Shown in pieces: positions 1 to 8,596 of a stretch of 36,419 nucleotides of DNA (positions are counted from its first letter, which is position 1; each line of letters begins with the position of its first letter). The stretch is from an uncultured Dorea sp. (GTDB taxonomy: Bacteria; Bacillota; Clostridia; Lachnospirales; Lachnospiraceae): assembly GCA_949916155.1 (NCBI GenBank), contig CATLEM010000010.1, forward strand, positions 1 to 36,419, written 5' to 3'. A program made the translations under genes and the position numbers. The notes under the pieces were generated by a model. The model was not told the origin of the DNA, searched no databases, and worked only from the letters and a program-made list of their open reading frames with translations.

Positions 1-369
1 TATTATGTATCCACTTTATTGTACCCCCCCCCCTACCGCTCTGTCCAATCGATATAATCCATAAACCTCTCTATTTATTTTAATTATCTATATGTTTATA
101 TGATTTAACTTTTCATAAAATCATTTTACCTTCGTCTTAAAGCTCTGAACCCCGAATCCCGCCTTATTCCGGTTGCCTTTTCCCTTATTATTCAAATATG
201 GGAGACAGTTTATCAAATATACTCTTGCTTTTTCCTATGCTTTCCTCTATACTTGTAAACATCTGAAAATCTATATATTTTATGGCAAATCAGCCAACAG
301 CTTCCAACAAACTTTCATTATCTTATTGCAGCGAAAACCGATTTTGTATTATACTGAAAGGAGAAACTT
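1..369. other. gene-free left edge with 10-C homopolymer
   Basis: I see no convincing gene here. The 66-codon ORF of the track (173-373) has no ribosome binding site and an AT-rich, biased composition. A run of ten C residues lies at 24-33, just after an AAAGTGGATA-like motif read on the minus strand. A weak promoter for the next gene may lie at 326-355 (TTGCAG, 18 bases, TATACT). Confidence 0.5.
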
Positions 370-1209
370 ATGACAGATGGCCAATTACAATGGCATCCTG
401 CTTTTGTTGCTGTCCTCCATATCGAGTTTGAGGACGAACTTGATGCCTTAGAAATCAGATCAGAACACCTGCTCAGTAAAAAACCATTGCAGGTAGACGT
501 GCTGATCATTAAGAAAACAGACGATATACCGATTCATAAAAACATCGGAAAAATTTTCAGAAAACACAATATTATCGAATACAAATCACCGGATGCTTCT
601 CTGAATATTAACGATTTTTACAAAGTTTACGCTTATACCTGCCTATACCAGTCAGATACTAACAAAGTTGCTGAAATATCCCCTGGTGAATTAACGATTA
701 CATTCGTGTGTAATCATTACCCCCGTAAACTTCTAAATCATTTGAGGAGATCACGGCATCTTACAGTCACAAAGAAGGCTAAAGGCATCTACTACCTTAT
801 TGGCGATGAGTTTCCAATTCAGATCATTATTACCAAAGAACTGACTAAAGAAGAGAATTTCTGGCTGCAGAACTTAAGAAACGATTTAAAACCTGATTCC
901 GAAATTCAGGATATTCTCGAAAAATATGAAAACAAAAAACAGGATCTATACTATCAAGCTGTTATGAATTTAATTGTCCGGGCTAACCGGGAACAGATGA
1001 AGGAGGGCGCTGCTATGTGTGATGCTTTAAATGAACTTTTATATGAGATTTTTGCTGATAAATTGGAGGAAGAAAAGGATGAAGGCATTAAATTAGGTGA
1101 ATTCCGCACCAGAACTATCTTTAAACTGTCCCAGGCCGGCACTCCTATTGATCAGATTGCGGAAAAATGCGGGGTCTCTGTCGAAAAGGTTCAGCAGATA
1201 CTTAATTAA
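370..1209 (+). CDS. PD-(D/E)XK (Rpn-like) nuclease/transposase-family protein
   Basis: This 279-aa protein has a spaced acidic motif typical of the PD-(D/E)XK fold: Asp near residue 43 in QVDVLI, then IIEYKSP with Glu70 and Lys72. Its C-terminus (TPIDQIAEKCGVSVEKVQQI) is a short HTH-like tail often found on the Rpn/PDDEXK recombination-promoting nuclease family in Clostridia. These proteins are usually annotated as putative transposases or Rpn nucleases and are often multicopy. The middle part is lysine-rich. The start is set by GAAAGGAG eight bases upstream of ATG. No inverted repeats bounding an IS were recognised, so it is not clear that the gene is mobile. It converges on the LRR protein gene. 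The family call rests on motif recognition only, and the actual activity is unknown. Confidence 0.65.
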   Translation: MTDGQLQWHPAFVAVLHIEFEDELDALEIRSEHLLSKKPLQVDVLIIKKTDDIPIHKNIGKIFRKHNIIEYKSPDASLNINDFYKVYAYTCLYQSDTNKVAEISPGELTITFVCNHYPRKLLNHLRRSRHLTVTKKAKGIYYLIGDEFPIQIIITKELTKEENFWLQNLRNDLKPDSEIQDILEKYENKKQDLYYQAVMNLIVRANREQMKEGAAMCDALNELLYEIFADKLEEEKDEGIKLGEFRTRTIFKLSQAGTPIDQIAEKCGVSVEKVQQILN

Positions 1210-1233
1210 ATATGAAAAATGTATCCAAAAACA

Positions 1234-1274
1234 GAGCCAACAAACTGTGAATACTCTCACCCGTTCATTGGCTC
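1234..1274. terminator. weak inverted repeat between convergent genes
   Basis: GAGCCAA and TTGGCTC pair over a loop of about 27 bases between the stop at 1209 and the stop at 1290. The T-run is poor, so this is only a possible shared terminator. Confidence 0.25.
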
Positions 1275-1289
1275 CTTAATACATGGATA

Positions 1290-3260
1290 TTATTTGATTT
1301 TTACCTTAACTGTCTTACTATATTTTGTGTATACTTTTTTACCGTCAATCTTTTTATACCCTCTGACTTTGAAATAATACGTTTTCTTTCTCTTCAGCTT
1401 TTTGACCGTAAGTTTTTTTGATTTTGTCGTTTTGATCGCTTTAAATCCAGAGGATTTTTTAGTAGATCTGTATACCACATACTTATCAACAGATACAGCC
1501 GGGGCTTTCCATGTCACCGCAGCTTTTTTCTTTCCGGCTTTTACTTTCAATTTTTTTACTGAAGATGCCTTTATCTTAGACACTTTCTTTGCCTTGTCCG
1601 CCTGCTTCTTCAGATCTGCAATACGATTTTCCGCATCGGTCAGCTTCTTGTAATTATTCACATACCGTTTCTGATCATCGGTCAGTGCATCATATGCTTT
1701 CCTTACTTTTGCAACAGCACTGTCGCTGTTTACTGTCACATTCCCGATCGCTGCGATCATATCAATGACCGGCTGCGCTGCTTTTTTGTCAGCTTCAGCT
1801 TTTTCTTCCGCCTCTTCCTCAGGGGACTTCTTTTCAATGGAAACTGTTACCAGCATAGGACATTTGCCTTCGCCGTCAACATCATATGTATAGGTGAATG
1901 ACTTCTTATCTCCTTTTAATGTCACGATCCCCGTACTGCTGTCATACTCTGCATTTTCTATATCAGTGATGCTGACTCTCGCCGGATCTTTTACATATCT
2001 CCCCAGCTCAAAGCGATCTGCCGGAGCAGATGAGGATACTTTTAACGTACGGCTCTGCTCCCCGAATTTTGCTTCTTTTTGGAAGTCTTCGCTTACATTT
2101 TTCGGATACTCGAGCCAAAGCAACTCGTTACCGTCAACATGGATCAGCGTATATGCAGCACTTTCATTCAGCTTGATTGACTGAATACCTGCATTCTTTA
2201 CAGAAATCCGGTTAAGATTCGGCATCGCTGTAAGGTCAAGATCCTTAAGCTCCGCAATCTTAGTATTATCCGCCGCAAAATATACAAGTTCAGGTACTGC
2301 ATGGATATCCAGCGAAGTGACAGCCGAGCCGTCGATACGCAGTTTTTTAAGACCTTTGCATTTATTCAGGTTTAAAGATTTTACAGGCGCCGGCACGATG
2401 CTTATCTCGTCATCAAAGCCAGCCATCGGCCCGTCATGCTTAAACTTATTGTATGTCTGGGCATAGTTATAAAATTCTTCTAAAGCAGTATTTGCTTCAA
2501 GCGTCAGATCAGAGACTTGTGTTCCGGATATATCCAATACTTTAAGCCACGCATTGTTTGAAATATCCAACGTTTTGATTCCCTCATCGCCTATCAACTT
2601 CAATTCCTCAAGTTTTGTATTATTCGAAACATCAAGAGACTGAAACGGAACCATATTCAATTCAAGCTTCTTAAGCTCCCTGAGATTGCTAAAATCAGCG
2701 GATAAAACCTTTGTATTGGTGAGATTAACTTCCTCCAATGCAGGATTTTTTGAAAAATCCACCTTGTCAATATGCGTCCGTTCTGCATTGAATGTTACAA
2801 GGGCAGTATTGTTCGTAAGGTCTACCGCGCTGATGTCTGTCTGCATGATATTAAGAGAAACAAGCGCCGTATTTTTGCTTATGTCGATTTCCGCTATGTC
2901 ATAGCATCCGCTCATATTCAGGTCTTCAAGCTTTGTATTCCTGCTGACATCAACTTCCTGAACATAGGTAGAACCGATATCCAGTTTTTTCAGCGCTGTC
3001 AGATTCTCTATACCTGTCAGGTCCTCGACCCAACTGAAATTAAGGTCTATTTCTGCCGCAGCATCAATCTCTTCCCGGCTTAAGGCTCCGTCCCCGTCTT
3101 TATCAAAATTCTCCTGGACATATGCCTGCAGTTCCGCATCCGGAAATGCAGTTTCAATTATAATGCCAGGCTCTTCCGTCTCTGATGCGTAAGATATCAC
3201 TGCCGGACAGAATATCGCTGCGGCCATCCCGAACAATAATGCTATTATTTTCTTTTTCAT
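1290..3260 (-). CDS. secreted leucine-rich-repeat protein with C-terminal FN3-like domain
   Basis: This 656-aa exported protein starts with a classic signal peptide (MKKKIIALLFGMAAAIF, cleavage near SYASE). It is followed by an EF-hand-like loop (DKDGDGALSREE) as seen in many clostridial LRR proteins. A long array of irregular leucine-rich repeats follows over roughly residues 70-400 (repeated LxxLNxxxTxIxxxDxSxNxxL units). A Glu/Ala/Lys-rich linker then leads to a very basic FN3-like domain (about the last 85 residues, with VTWKAP and YYFKVRGYK). There is no LPXTG sorting signal, so the basic tail may hold it to the cell wall by charge. The start at 3260 is chosen over the track start (3281) because AGGAG lies eight bases upstream and the signal peptide begins there. 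It lies 10 bases after the stop of the upstream secreted protein, so the two are co-transcribed. A ligand-binding or adhesion role is inferred. Confidence 0.85.
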   Translation of the reverse strand: MKKKIIALLFGMAAAIFCPAVISYASETEEPGIIIETAFPDAELQAYVQENFDKDGDGALSREEIDAAAEIDLNFSWVEDLTGIENLTALKKLDIGSTYVQEVDVSRNTKLEDLNMSGCYDIAEIDISKNTALVSLNIMQTDISAVDLTNNTALVTFNAERTHIDKVDFSKNPALEEVNLTNTKVLSADFSNLRELKKLELNMVPFQSLDVSNNTKLEELKLIGDEGIKTLDISNNAWLKVLDISGTQVSDLTLEANTALEEFYNYAQTYNKFKHDGPMAGFDDEISIVPAPVKSLNLNKCKGLKKLRIDGSAVTSLDIHAVPELVYFAADNTKIAELKDLDLTAMPNLNRISVKNAGIQSIKLNESAAYTLIHVDGNELLWLEYPKNVSEDFQKEAKFGEQSRTLKVSSSAPADRFELGRYVKDPARVSITDIENAEYDSSTGIVTLKGDKKSFTYTYDVDGEGKCPMLVTVSIEKKSPEEEAEEKAEADKKAAQPVIDMIAAIGNVTVNSDSAVAKVRKAYDALTDDQKRYVNNYKKLTDAENRIADLKKQADKAKKVSKIKASSVKKLKVKAGKKKAAVTWKAPAVSVDKYVVYRSTKKSSGFKAIKTTKSKKLTVKKLKRKKTYYFKVRGYKKIDGKKVYTKYSKTVKVKIK

Positions 3261-3270
3261 AGATTTTCTC

Positions 3271-5763
3271 CTATCTGACATTTACTGACTTCACTAAAGA
3301 CCACTTTGAATATTTCTTTACTGTCTTTCCATTTTTCTTCACTGTCTTATATGTGCTGACCTTCACGTAATATTTCTTCTGTGATTTCAGTTTCTTGATT
3401 GTTGCCTTATTTACTTTAAGAGTCTTCGTCTTTGCACTTTTGAACTTTTTATTAGCCGAGTACCTGACCTGATAGCCTTTTACGCCTTTTACCTTCTTTA
3501 TATTTACCGTGAACTTCTTCTTCCCGGCTTTTAATTTAGCTATCTTAGTTGCCGGTACGGCAGTATTCTTGTCCGTATTCGTGATAGCCTGCGGCTTGGA
3601 TACCTGAGTGCCGGATGTCTGCTGCGCATACTCGATCACATTATTATACATGGACATCGTACTCATTTTGTAAATCAGCTGATTGTCTTTCTGCTCAAAA
3701 GGAACTGTCTGGAATTTGCCATTGTCATCTACATAGTAGACATTTTTAACCTTTTTCCCCTTTTTCAGTTCTCTTGTAACAGTAAAATCTCCTACGGCAA
3801 GCTTAGAGAGCTCTGCTCTGTACAGATTGATCACATCCACATCCAGGACATCATAATCTCCGCTCATACCAGTTACCGTATTTTTATTCAGGATCGTCCC
3901 AAGAGCGATATAGCGCCCCGATCCGAAATTCATCCCGCCGACCTTCGTCTGCTTTGACGGGCAGACAAGCGTTGTATCATGATCCCGTTCTGTACCTTTC
4001 CTGCATAGATATATCCCATTCACGGCATTGCAGCTTGTATGATTGTACGGATATTTCCCGGAGCCGTATTCTGATTTGTCCTTTATCGTCAGCGGAAACG
4101 ACTCAACACTGTATTCATCATCCTCAACAAGAACCACATAGTTGATATCTTCAATCAGATCCGCGGATATATTTCCGCTCACATCACTTGTACATTCTAC
4201 AGTCTCAAAGGGGCTGACCAGCTTTACTTTAATATTGGGAACATACTGAGCTGTATTATCTTTCTTATAGTATACAGGCAGCTCAGTGCGGACCTTGTTC
4301 GCTTCAGCCGGATCATCGGCCGGTGTTTCCCGCTCATAAAGGTAAAAACCATCTTCCTTCTGACCGCATTTTAAACAGGACGGCTTTCCTCCTGTAGAAC
4401 TCAAAGTGATATAATAGTTAGGCATCTCATATTTCGAATCTTCCGCATAGACAATATAATTATGCTTTTTTCTCATCTGTACATCCGGAAGCACCCCGTT
4501 TTCAGATGTTACCGCCGTCTCAACCGTCTGCGTAGAACTGTTATAAAATACAAACTTAACAGGCTCATCGACCGGCGTTGCTGCTGTATCTTTTGTCTCG
4601 CTGTCCGACGGTGCTTTATCATCTATCTTGCACACTTTCATACCGCTCAGCGTAACCTTCTCCGTACTGTAGAGAAATTCATATTCCTGCGGCGTACAGG
4701 AAGATCCTCCTATTTCCTCAGAGCCTCCGCCGCAGTCAGGGTCATCTTCTATCTTGTCTTTCCCTTTATTAGGATCTTCTTTGCCGTCGATCCTCTCCAG
4801 ATCGATGCGGGTAAGACGGGAATTCTCGTCCTCAATGTCTGTGCCTTCATAGATTGCCCAGGAGATTCCCTGTGAATCTGTCTTAATGATAAAGTCCACC
4901 TTTTCCTTCATTCGATAGACGGGATTATCGGATAATTCAATCGTGTAATGACGGTTCTCTTCTGCAGTAAAGGTCAGCTTTCCTTCATCACTGATGACAG
5001 TCTTTCCTTTTCCATTATCCCTGCACACTATTCGGAACGGACACCCTGCATCTGCATAATATCCGTCATGCGCGATAGTAAGCGCCATGATGCAGGATGT
5101 CGGCATCGGCTGCACGACACTCTCTCCATCAGGTACTTTCCGAATCACAATCTTCGGAACAGCGATCTCTTTTCCGTCTATTCCTTCAAAATAATCATAA
5201 TATAAGGGCGGACAGTTCTCATACCTTGCATAGATCCTCATCAGCTTTTTACTGTTGTATGCACCGACCATCTCTAACTTTTTCCAGTTTTCGTTCGAGA
5301 CATCAAAGCCAATCTTATACTCTTTCCCTGCGATCATCCTGATTCCTGACAATTTTCCGTCTTTTGTCGTATATTTCGTGCTTTCACTTCGGATTACCGT
5401 CATATTAAACAGATCAAAAGTAATTCCGTCTTCTGCAGGCGTCCCGTCCTCATAGACTACTTCTATATCTCCCACCTGAACATTCTTTCCATTTTCCACA
5501 TATTTGTCCTGATCAAAGACATACTCCGGATCCGCGCCCGGTATGGCTCCGGTATCTTCACTTTCGCTGAATGTTTCTATATGATCAATGTCTTCCATGG
5601 TTATACTGTCGGCATATGTTTCCCCGGAAATCTCTTCCTCCCCCATAATAGCTTCAGAGACCGGCTCTTCTGCCTGCACCTGCTCTGGTGTCATTACGGC
5701 AGTTATTCCAAGCACTACGATCACACAAATTGCTTTCTCGAGTATCTTCTTACTCCATTTCAT
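3271..5763 (-). CDS. large secreted protein with repeated beta domains and C-terminal FN3-like domain
   Basis: This 830-aa protein is exported: MKWSKKILEKAICVIVVLGI is a signal peptide with likely cleavage near VQAEE. An acidic N-terminal stretch is followed by at least three related beta-sandwich-like segments that I do not recognise as a named domain, though they recall Cna-B or carboxypeptidase-regulatory repeats. Several cysteine pairs occur (CLKC, CGGGSEEIGGSSC), unusual for a surface protein of an anaerobe. The last 100 residues form a lysine-rich FN3-like domain (GYQVRYSANKKFKSA, YYVKVSTYK) homologous to the tail of the next gene. The start at 5763 follows GGGAGGT by six bases; the track start at 5790 has none. 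It is first in the pair with the LRR protein. The function is unknown; a cell-surface role is inferred. Confidence 0.8.
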   Translation of the reverse strand: MKWSKKILEKAICVIVVLGITAVMTPEQVQAEEPVSEAIMGEEEISGETYADSITMEDIDHIETFSESEDTGAIPGADPEYVFDQDKYVENGKNVQVGDIEVVYEDGTPAEDGITFDLFNMTVIRSESTKYTTKDGKLSGIRMIAGKEYKIGFDVSNENWKKLEMVGAYNSKKLMRIYARYENCPPLYYDYFEGIDGKEIAVPKIVIRKVPDGESVVQPMPTSCIMALTIAHDGYYADAGCPFRIVCRDNGKGKTVISDEGKLTFTAEENRHYTIELSDNPVYRMKEKVDFIIKTDSQGISWAIYEGTDIEDENSRLTRIDLERIDGKEDPNKGKDKIEDDPDCGGGSEEIGGSSCTPQEYEFLYSTEKVTLSGMKVCKIDDKAPSDSETKDTAATPVDEPVKFVFYNSSTQTVETAVTSENGVLPDVQMRKKHNYIVYAEDSKYEMPNYYITLSSTGGKPSCLKCGQKEDGFYLYERETPADDPAEANKVRTELPVYYKKDNTAQYVPNIKVKLVSPFETVECTSDVSGNISADLIEDINYVVLVEDDEYSVESFPLTIKDKSEYGSGKYPYNHTSCNAVNGIYLCRKGTERDHDTTLVCPSKQTKVGGMNFGSGRYIALGTILNKNTVTGMSGDYDVLDVDVINLYRAELSKLAVGDFTVTRELKKGKKVKNVYYVDDNGKFQTVPFEQKDNQLIYKMSTMSMYNNVIEYAQQTSGTQVSKPQAITNTDKNTAVPATKIAKLKAGKKKFTVNIKKVKGVKGYQVRYSANKKFKSAKTKTLKVNKATIKKLKSQKKYYVKVSTYKTVKKNGKTVKKYSKWSLVKSVNVR

Positions 5764-5785
5764 CTTTTTACCTCCCATTTTGGTT

Positions 5786-5820
5786 ATCATAAATGTTTTT
5801 CACTACATTTTTATGATACC
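5786..5820 (-). promoter_or_regulatory. leader hairpin upstream of the secreted-protein operon
   Basis: TATCATAAATG and a near-complementary CATTTTTATGATA flank a short loop immediately 5' of the ribosome binding site. It could shape the 5' UTR or affect mRNA stability. This is an observation only. Confidence 0.35.
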
Positions 5821-5852
5821 CTCCCTCCTAATATTTTGTCTAATCAATAATT

Positions 5853-5877
5853 GCAATATATCGTGTGTATATATTGC
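5853..5877. promoter_or_regulatory. 9-bp perfect dyad, possible operator
   Basis: GCAATATAT and ATATATTGC form a perfect inverted repeat with a 7-base spacer in the divergent region between the secreted-protein operon and the pseudouridine synthase gene. On the minus strand a weak promoter (TTGCAA, 17 bases, TATTAG) overlaps its distal arm, so binding there could block transcription of the secreted-protein pair. Confidence 0.4.
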
Positions 5878-5885
5878 GTCTGTAA

Positions 5886-6020
5886 ATGCTTGATATAAAT
5901 CCAATTTCAGACTATAATACGCTTGTTAAGGAGTTGGTCAAGAAGTTGGTTAAAGAGCTGGCCTTCGCGGCCATCGAGATTGAGAATAAGATATGTCAGC
6001 AATATTTTTGTGCAGTATAA
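5886..6020 (+). other. 44-codon open frame with amphipathic helix, doubtful gene
   Basis: ATG at 5886 opens a 44-codon frame, too short for the track, with a markedly amphipathic stretch (LVKELVKKLVKELAFAAIEI). There is no ribosome binding site at that ATG, and a good promoter overlaps its 5' part, so the full frame is unlikely to be translated from that transcript. It may be a leader peptide, a gene remnant or chance. Confidence 0.25.
5890..5918 (+). promoter_or_regulatory. sigma-A type promoter for the pseudouridine synthase gene
   Basis: TTGATA, a 17-base spacer and a perfect TATAAT point toward the RluA-family gene. The leader of about 130 bases contains an AAGGAG sequence and a TGGCC/TTCGC/GGCCA hairpin at 5959-5973. 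Confidence 0.6.
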
Positions 6021-6053
6021 TATCCTTACATAACAAAACGCAGGGGAAATGCA

Positions 6054-6941
6054 ATGAACCGAACGATCCAATATCAGATAACAAAAGAAGACGACGGCCA
6101 CAAAGTTGAATGGTTTTTAAAAAGGAAAGGCTTTTCCTCACAGAATATCACAGTAATCAAACGGATGCCCCAAAGCATCCTCGTGAATGGATGCCACTAT
6201 TACATGCGGGATACTTTGTCAGCGGGGGACCTTCTGACAGTACGCATCCAGGAGTCCCAATGCTCTGAAAAGATACCGCCTGTCAAAATCCCGCTTGATA
6301 TCGTATATGAAGATGAAGATATCATTGTCGTGAACAAACCGGCCGGAATGCCTGTTCACCCTTCCATGAACAACTATACGAACTCGCTGGCCAACGGCCT
6401 GGCATGGTATTACAGCAGGCAGGAAAAGCCTTTTATCTTCCGCTGCTGCAACCGCCTCGACCGGGACACCTCCGGCCTTACCGTCGTTGCCAAACACCTT
6501 GTCAGCGGCAGCATCCTCTCCTCCATGACCCGCAGCCGTCAGATGCACCGGGAATACCTGGCAATCACAAGAGGGAGAGTAACTCCGGAAAAAGGTACGA
6601 TCACTGCACCGCTGGCCCGAAAGCCCGGTACGGTCATCGAGCGGACCGTGGACTTTGCCCGGGGAGAACATGCCGTCACACACTACCGGCTTATAGAATA
6701 CAAGAACGGACACAGCCTCGTAGCCCTCCGCCTCGAGACCGGGCGCACGCATCAGATACGCATCCACATGAAATATCTGGGCTATCCCCTGGTCGGCGAT
6801 TACCTCTACAACCCTGATATGGAACATATAAGCAGGCAGGCACTTCATTCCTGCAAGCTTTCCTTTCCCCATCCGATCACCGGGACGCCAATGGAATTTA
6901 CCGCACCTCTTCCGGAGGACATGAAAGTTTTGCTGTGCTAA
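6054..6941 (+). CDS. RluA/RluD-family RNA pseudouridine synthase
   Basis: This 295-aa protein carries the RluA-family hallmark NRLDRDTSGL, with the catalytic Asp at residue 136. The family core is seen around it: VNKPAGMPVHP near residue 93, REYLAI, and the C-terminal GRTHQIRIHMKYLGYPLVGD. The N-terminus (residues 1-70) resembles a degenerate S4 RNA-binding domain (QSILVNG). The enzyme isomerises specific uridines in rRNA or tRNA to pseudouridine; the target cannot be told from sequence. Length is normal for the family. The start is supported by AGGGGA seven bases upstream. It is a single-gene unit read from the promoter at 5890-5918 and converges on the esterase gene. Confidence 0.92.
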   Translation: MNRTIQYQITKEDDGHKVEWFLKRKGFSSQNITVIKRMPQSILVNGCHYYMRDTLSAGDLLTVRIQESQCSEKIPPVKIPLDIVYEDEDIIVVNKPAGMPVHPSMNNYTNSLANGLAWYYSRQEKPFIFRCCNRLDRDTSGLTVVAKHLVSGSILSSMTRSRQMHREYLAITRGRVTPEKGTITAPLARKPGTVIERTVDFARGEHAVTHYRLIEYKNGHSLVALRLETGRTHQIRIHMKYLGYPLVGDYLYNPDMEHISRQALHSCKLSFPHPITGTPMEFTAPLPEDMKVLLC

Positions 6942-6976
6942 TGCAGCCGGATACCGACAATCTCCAGTCCGCACTT

Positions 6977-7828
6977 CTACTCAAACTCCAGATCAGCGCC
7001 AAGCCACCAGCACAGCACATCCTTGATCTGGCTGTCCCAGTATTTCCACTGATGATTCCCGGAAGATGCCATGCAGGTTAGATCATATCCAAGCTTCTTT
7101 ACCCGCTCCCAGACCTTAAGATTCCCCTCGTACAGGAAATCTTCCGTCCCGCACCATGCGTAGAGCCTGGGCAGCCTGCCGTCCTTCGATGTGAAAGTAT
7201 TTACTTCTGCCGAAAACCCTGCGTTTTTCGCCGCAAGCTTTTCTGCCAGCGCCAGGATATCGTCGTCCGAACCTTCCAGCTGCGCCGGGCTTCCGAAGAT
7301 TCCCTTGAACAGCTGTGTTTTATCTTCTCCCGGCTCCTTTGCGTTGCGCTTATAATCATCCACGATATCCAGCGCGCCGGAAAGAGATGCCGCTGCGCCG
7401 AAAGTCCCGCTGGCCCGAAGCCCTAATTTCCAGGCGCCGTAACCGCCCATGGACAGCCCCGCCGCCAGCGTATCCTCCCGCCTGTCAGACATACGCGGGA
7501 AGAACTCCCGGCAGACCGCGGGCAGCTCCTCTGAGAGAAATGTCCAGTACCTCATGCCGTAAGTCGTATCCGTGTAAAATCCAAGATGGGTCGAGGGCAT
7601 CACCACCGCGATCCCAAGTCCGCTTGCGTAGCGCTCGATGGAAGTCCGGCGCTGCCAGGTCGTATGGTCGTCGCTCATACCGTGGAGCAGATACATCGTC
7701 TTGTACTGCCCGTTTCCCGCCGCCCCCTTCATGCCGATCTGCTTTTTCGTCTGCTGGGGCCAGATCACGTCCATATTCATGCTCATCCCGAGTACATCCG
7801 AGAAAAAGTCGATGTGCATCAGTGCCAT
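6977..7828 (-). CDS. alpha/beta-hydrolase esterase (tributyrin esterase-like)
   Basis: This 283-aa protein belongs to the esterase D/EstA-type group of alpha/beta hydrolases. The nucleophile elbow is GLSMGG (Ser126), and the rest of the triad is likely Asp230 in CGTEDF and His259 in SGNHQW. The N-terminus (MALMHIDFFSDVLGMSMNMD) is characteristic of putative tributyrin esterases, which hydrolyse short-chain acyl esters. No signal peptide is present, so it is cytoplasmic. The track start is a GTG at 7837; the ATG at 7828 is preferred because AGGAG is spaced eight bases from it. It is followed on the plus side by a convergent synthase gene and preceded by the Nudix gene 34 bases away, with which it may be co-transcribed. 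The natural substrate is unknown. Confidence 0.9.
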   Translation of the reverse strand: MALMHIDFFSDVLGMSMNMDVIWPQQTKKQIGMKGAAGNGQYKTMYLLHGMSDDHTTWQRRTSIERYASGLGIAVVMPSTHLGFYTDTTYGMRYWTFLSEELPAVCREFFPRMSDRREDTLAAGLSMGGYGAWKLGLRASGTFGAAASLSGALDIVDDYKRNAKEPGEDKTQLFKGIFGSPAQLEGSDDDILALAEKLAAKNAGFSAEVNTFTSKDGRLPRLYAWCGTEDFLYEGNLKVWERVKKLGYDLTCMASSGNHQWKYWDSQIKDVLCWWLGADLEFE

Positions 7829-7861
7829 TGTTATCACTCCTACTACTAATTTATTCTCTTA

Positions 7862-8350
7862 TCACCTAAACGTTTTTAAATCTAACTCTTCCCCATTTAA
7901 AGCCGCAGATATCAATCTGTCATGTCCGTCGTATACGAGCTTTAAAGAAAAAAATGCCGTTGTCTCTCTTAGCAGCCGAAAGAAGATCCGGTCTCCTTCC
8001 CAGATATTAAGCTCTTCTATCCTGTCGATATCTACCCATTCAAGCTGTCCTTCGTCACACGCAATCTGTTCCCCGTAAAATCCGTCCGCCGTAAATAAAG
8101 ACATATATTCTGTCACGCCATTACCAGAGACAAACGTCACTATGCCTCTGTACCGGAAAGACGTAAGCGTGTACCCTGTTTCCTCCTTCACTTCCCGCAA
8201 AAGACATTCCTCCGGGCTTTCATCTGCTTCAAAATGCCCGCCTACTCCTATCCATTTATCCTTGTTTACATCCTTTTCCTTTACTGTCCGGTGAAGCATC
8301 AGATATTTCCTGTCCTTTTCTATATAACACAATGTGCTTAATCCCTGCAT
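7862..8350 (-). CDS. Nudix hydrolase (MutT-like)
   Basis: This 162-aa protein has a complete Nudix box at residues 37-60 (GGHFEADESPEECLLREVKEETGY), matching G-x5-E-x7-REVxEExGY. Family members cleave nucleoside diphosphates linked to other groups, and MutT types remove 8-oxo-dGTP. The closest call by appearance is an 8-oxo-dGTP diphosphatase of clostridia, but the substrate is not provable. The start at 8350 (MQGLSTLCYIE) is chosen over the track start at 8398 because GGAGGAG lies just upstream and the fold begins there. The protein lies upstream of the esterase gene in the same direction with a 33-base gap, compatible with a two-gene unit. Confidence 0.9.
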   Translation of the reverse strand: MQGLSTLCYIEKDRKYLMLHRTVKEKDVNKDKWIGVGGHFEADESPEECLLREVKEETGYTLTSFRYRGIVTFVSGNGVTEYMSLFTADGFYGEQIACDEGQLEWVDIDRIEELNIWEGDRIFFRLLRETTAFFSLKLVYDGHDRLISAALNGEELDLKTFR

Positions 8351-8502
8351 ATGAATCTCCTCCTTCTTTCTCTGGACACATACTGCTGTAAACCACACAA
8401 AAAACCTTACACTATAGTCTTATCCCTATCATACCGAACCCGCCGGGAAATATCAACCGTACAGTTTATCAACGTTTACCCACGGGGCACCCCTACAGAG
8501 AA

Positions 8503-8560
8503 AAAGTGCAAAAGCCTTTCATGGTTTTTCATTCACAAAAAGCCTTTGCATTTTTTTATA
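8503..8560 (-). terminator. probable terminator after the DUF4179 gene
   Basis: Read on the minus strand, TGCAAAGGC and GGCTTTTGCA can pair, with an inner TTTTT/AAAAA stem, followed by CTTTTTCTC. The arms are imperfect, so this is a moderate call. Confidence 0.4.
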
Positions 8561-8596
8561 CAGGTTCTATGAAATTATCGCGTTACTGGAAAACCC

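Noticed and set aside
1-33. possible IS end and sequencing-type homopolymer at the left edge
   Set aside because: An AAAGTGGATA-like motif and ten C residues recall IS3-type ends, but no transposase or partner repeat is visible, and the edge position prevents a test.
173-373. 66-codon ORF upstream of the nuclease gene
   Set aside because: It has no binding site, overlaps the promoter region and has random-looking AT-rich content.
6219-6974. 251-codon minus-strand ORF over the pseudouridine synthase
   Set aside because: It is a shadow of a well-supported gene, with no domain and no binding site.
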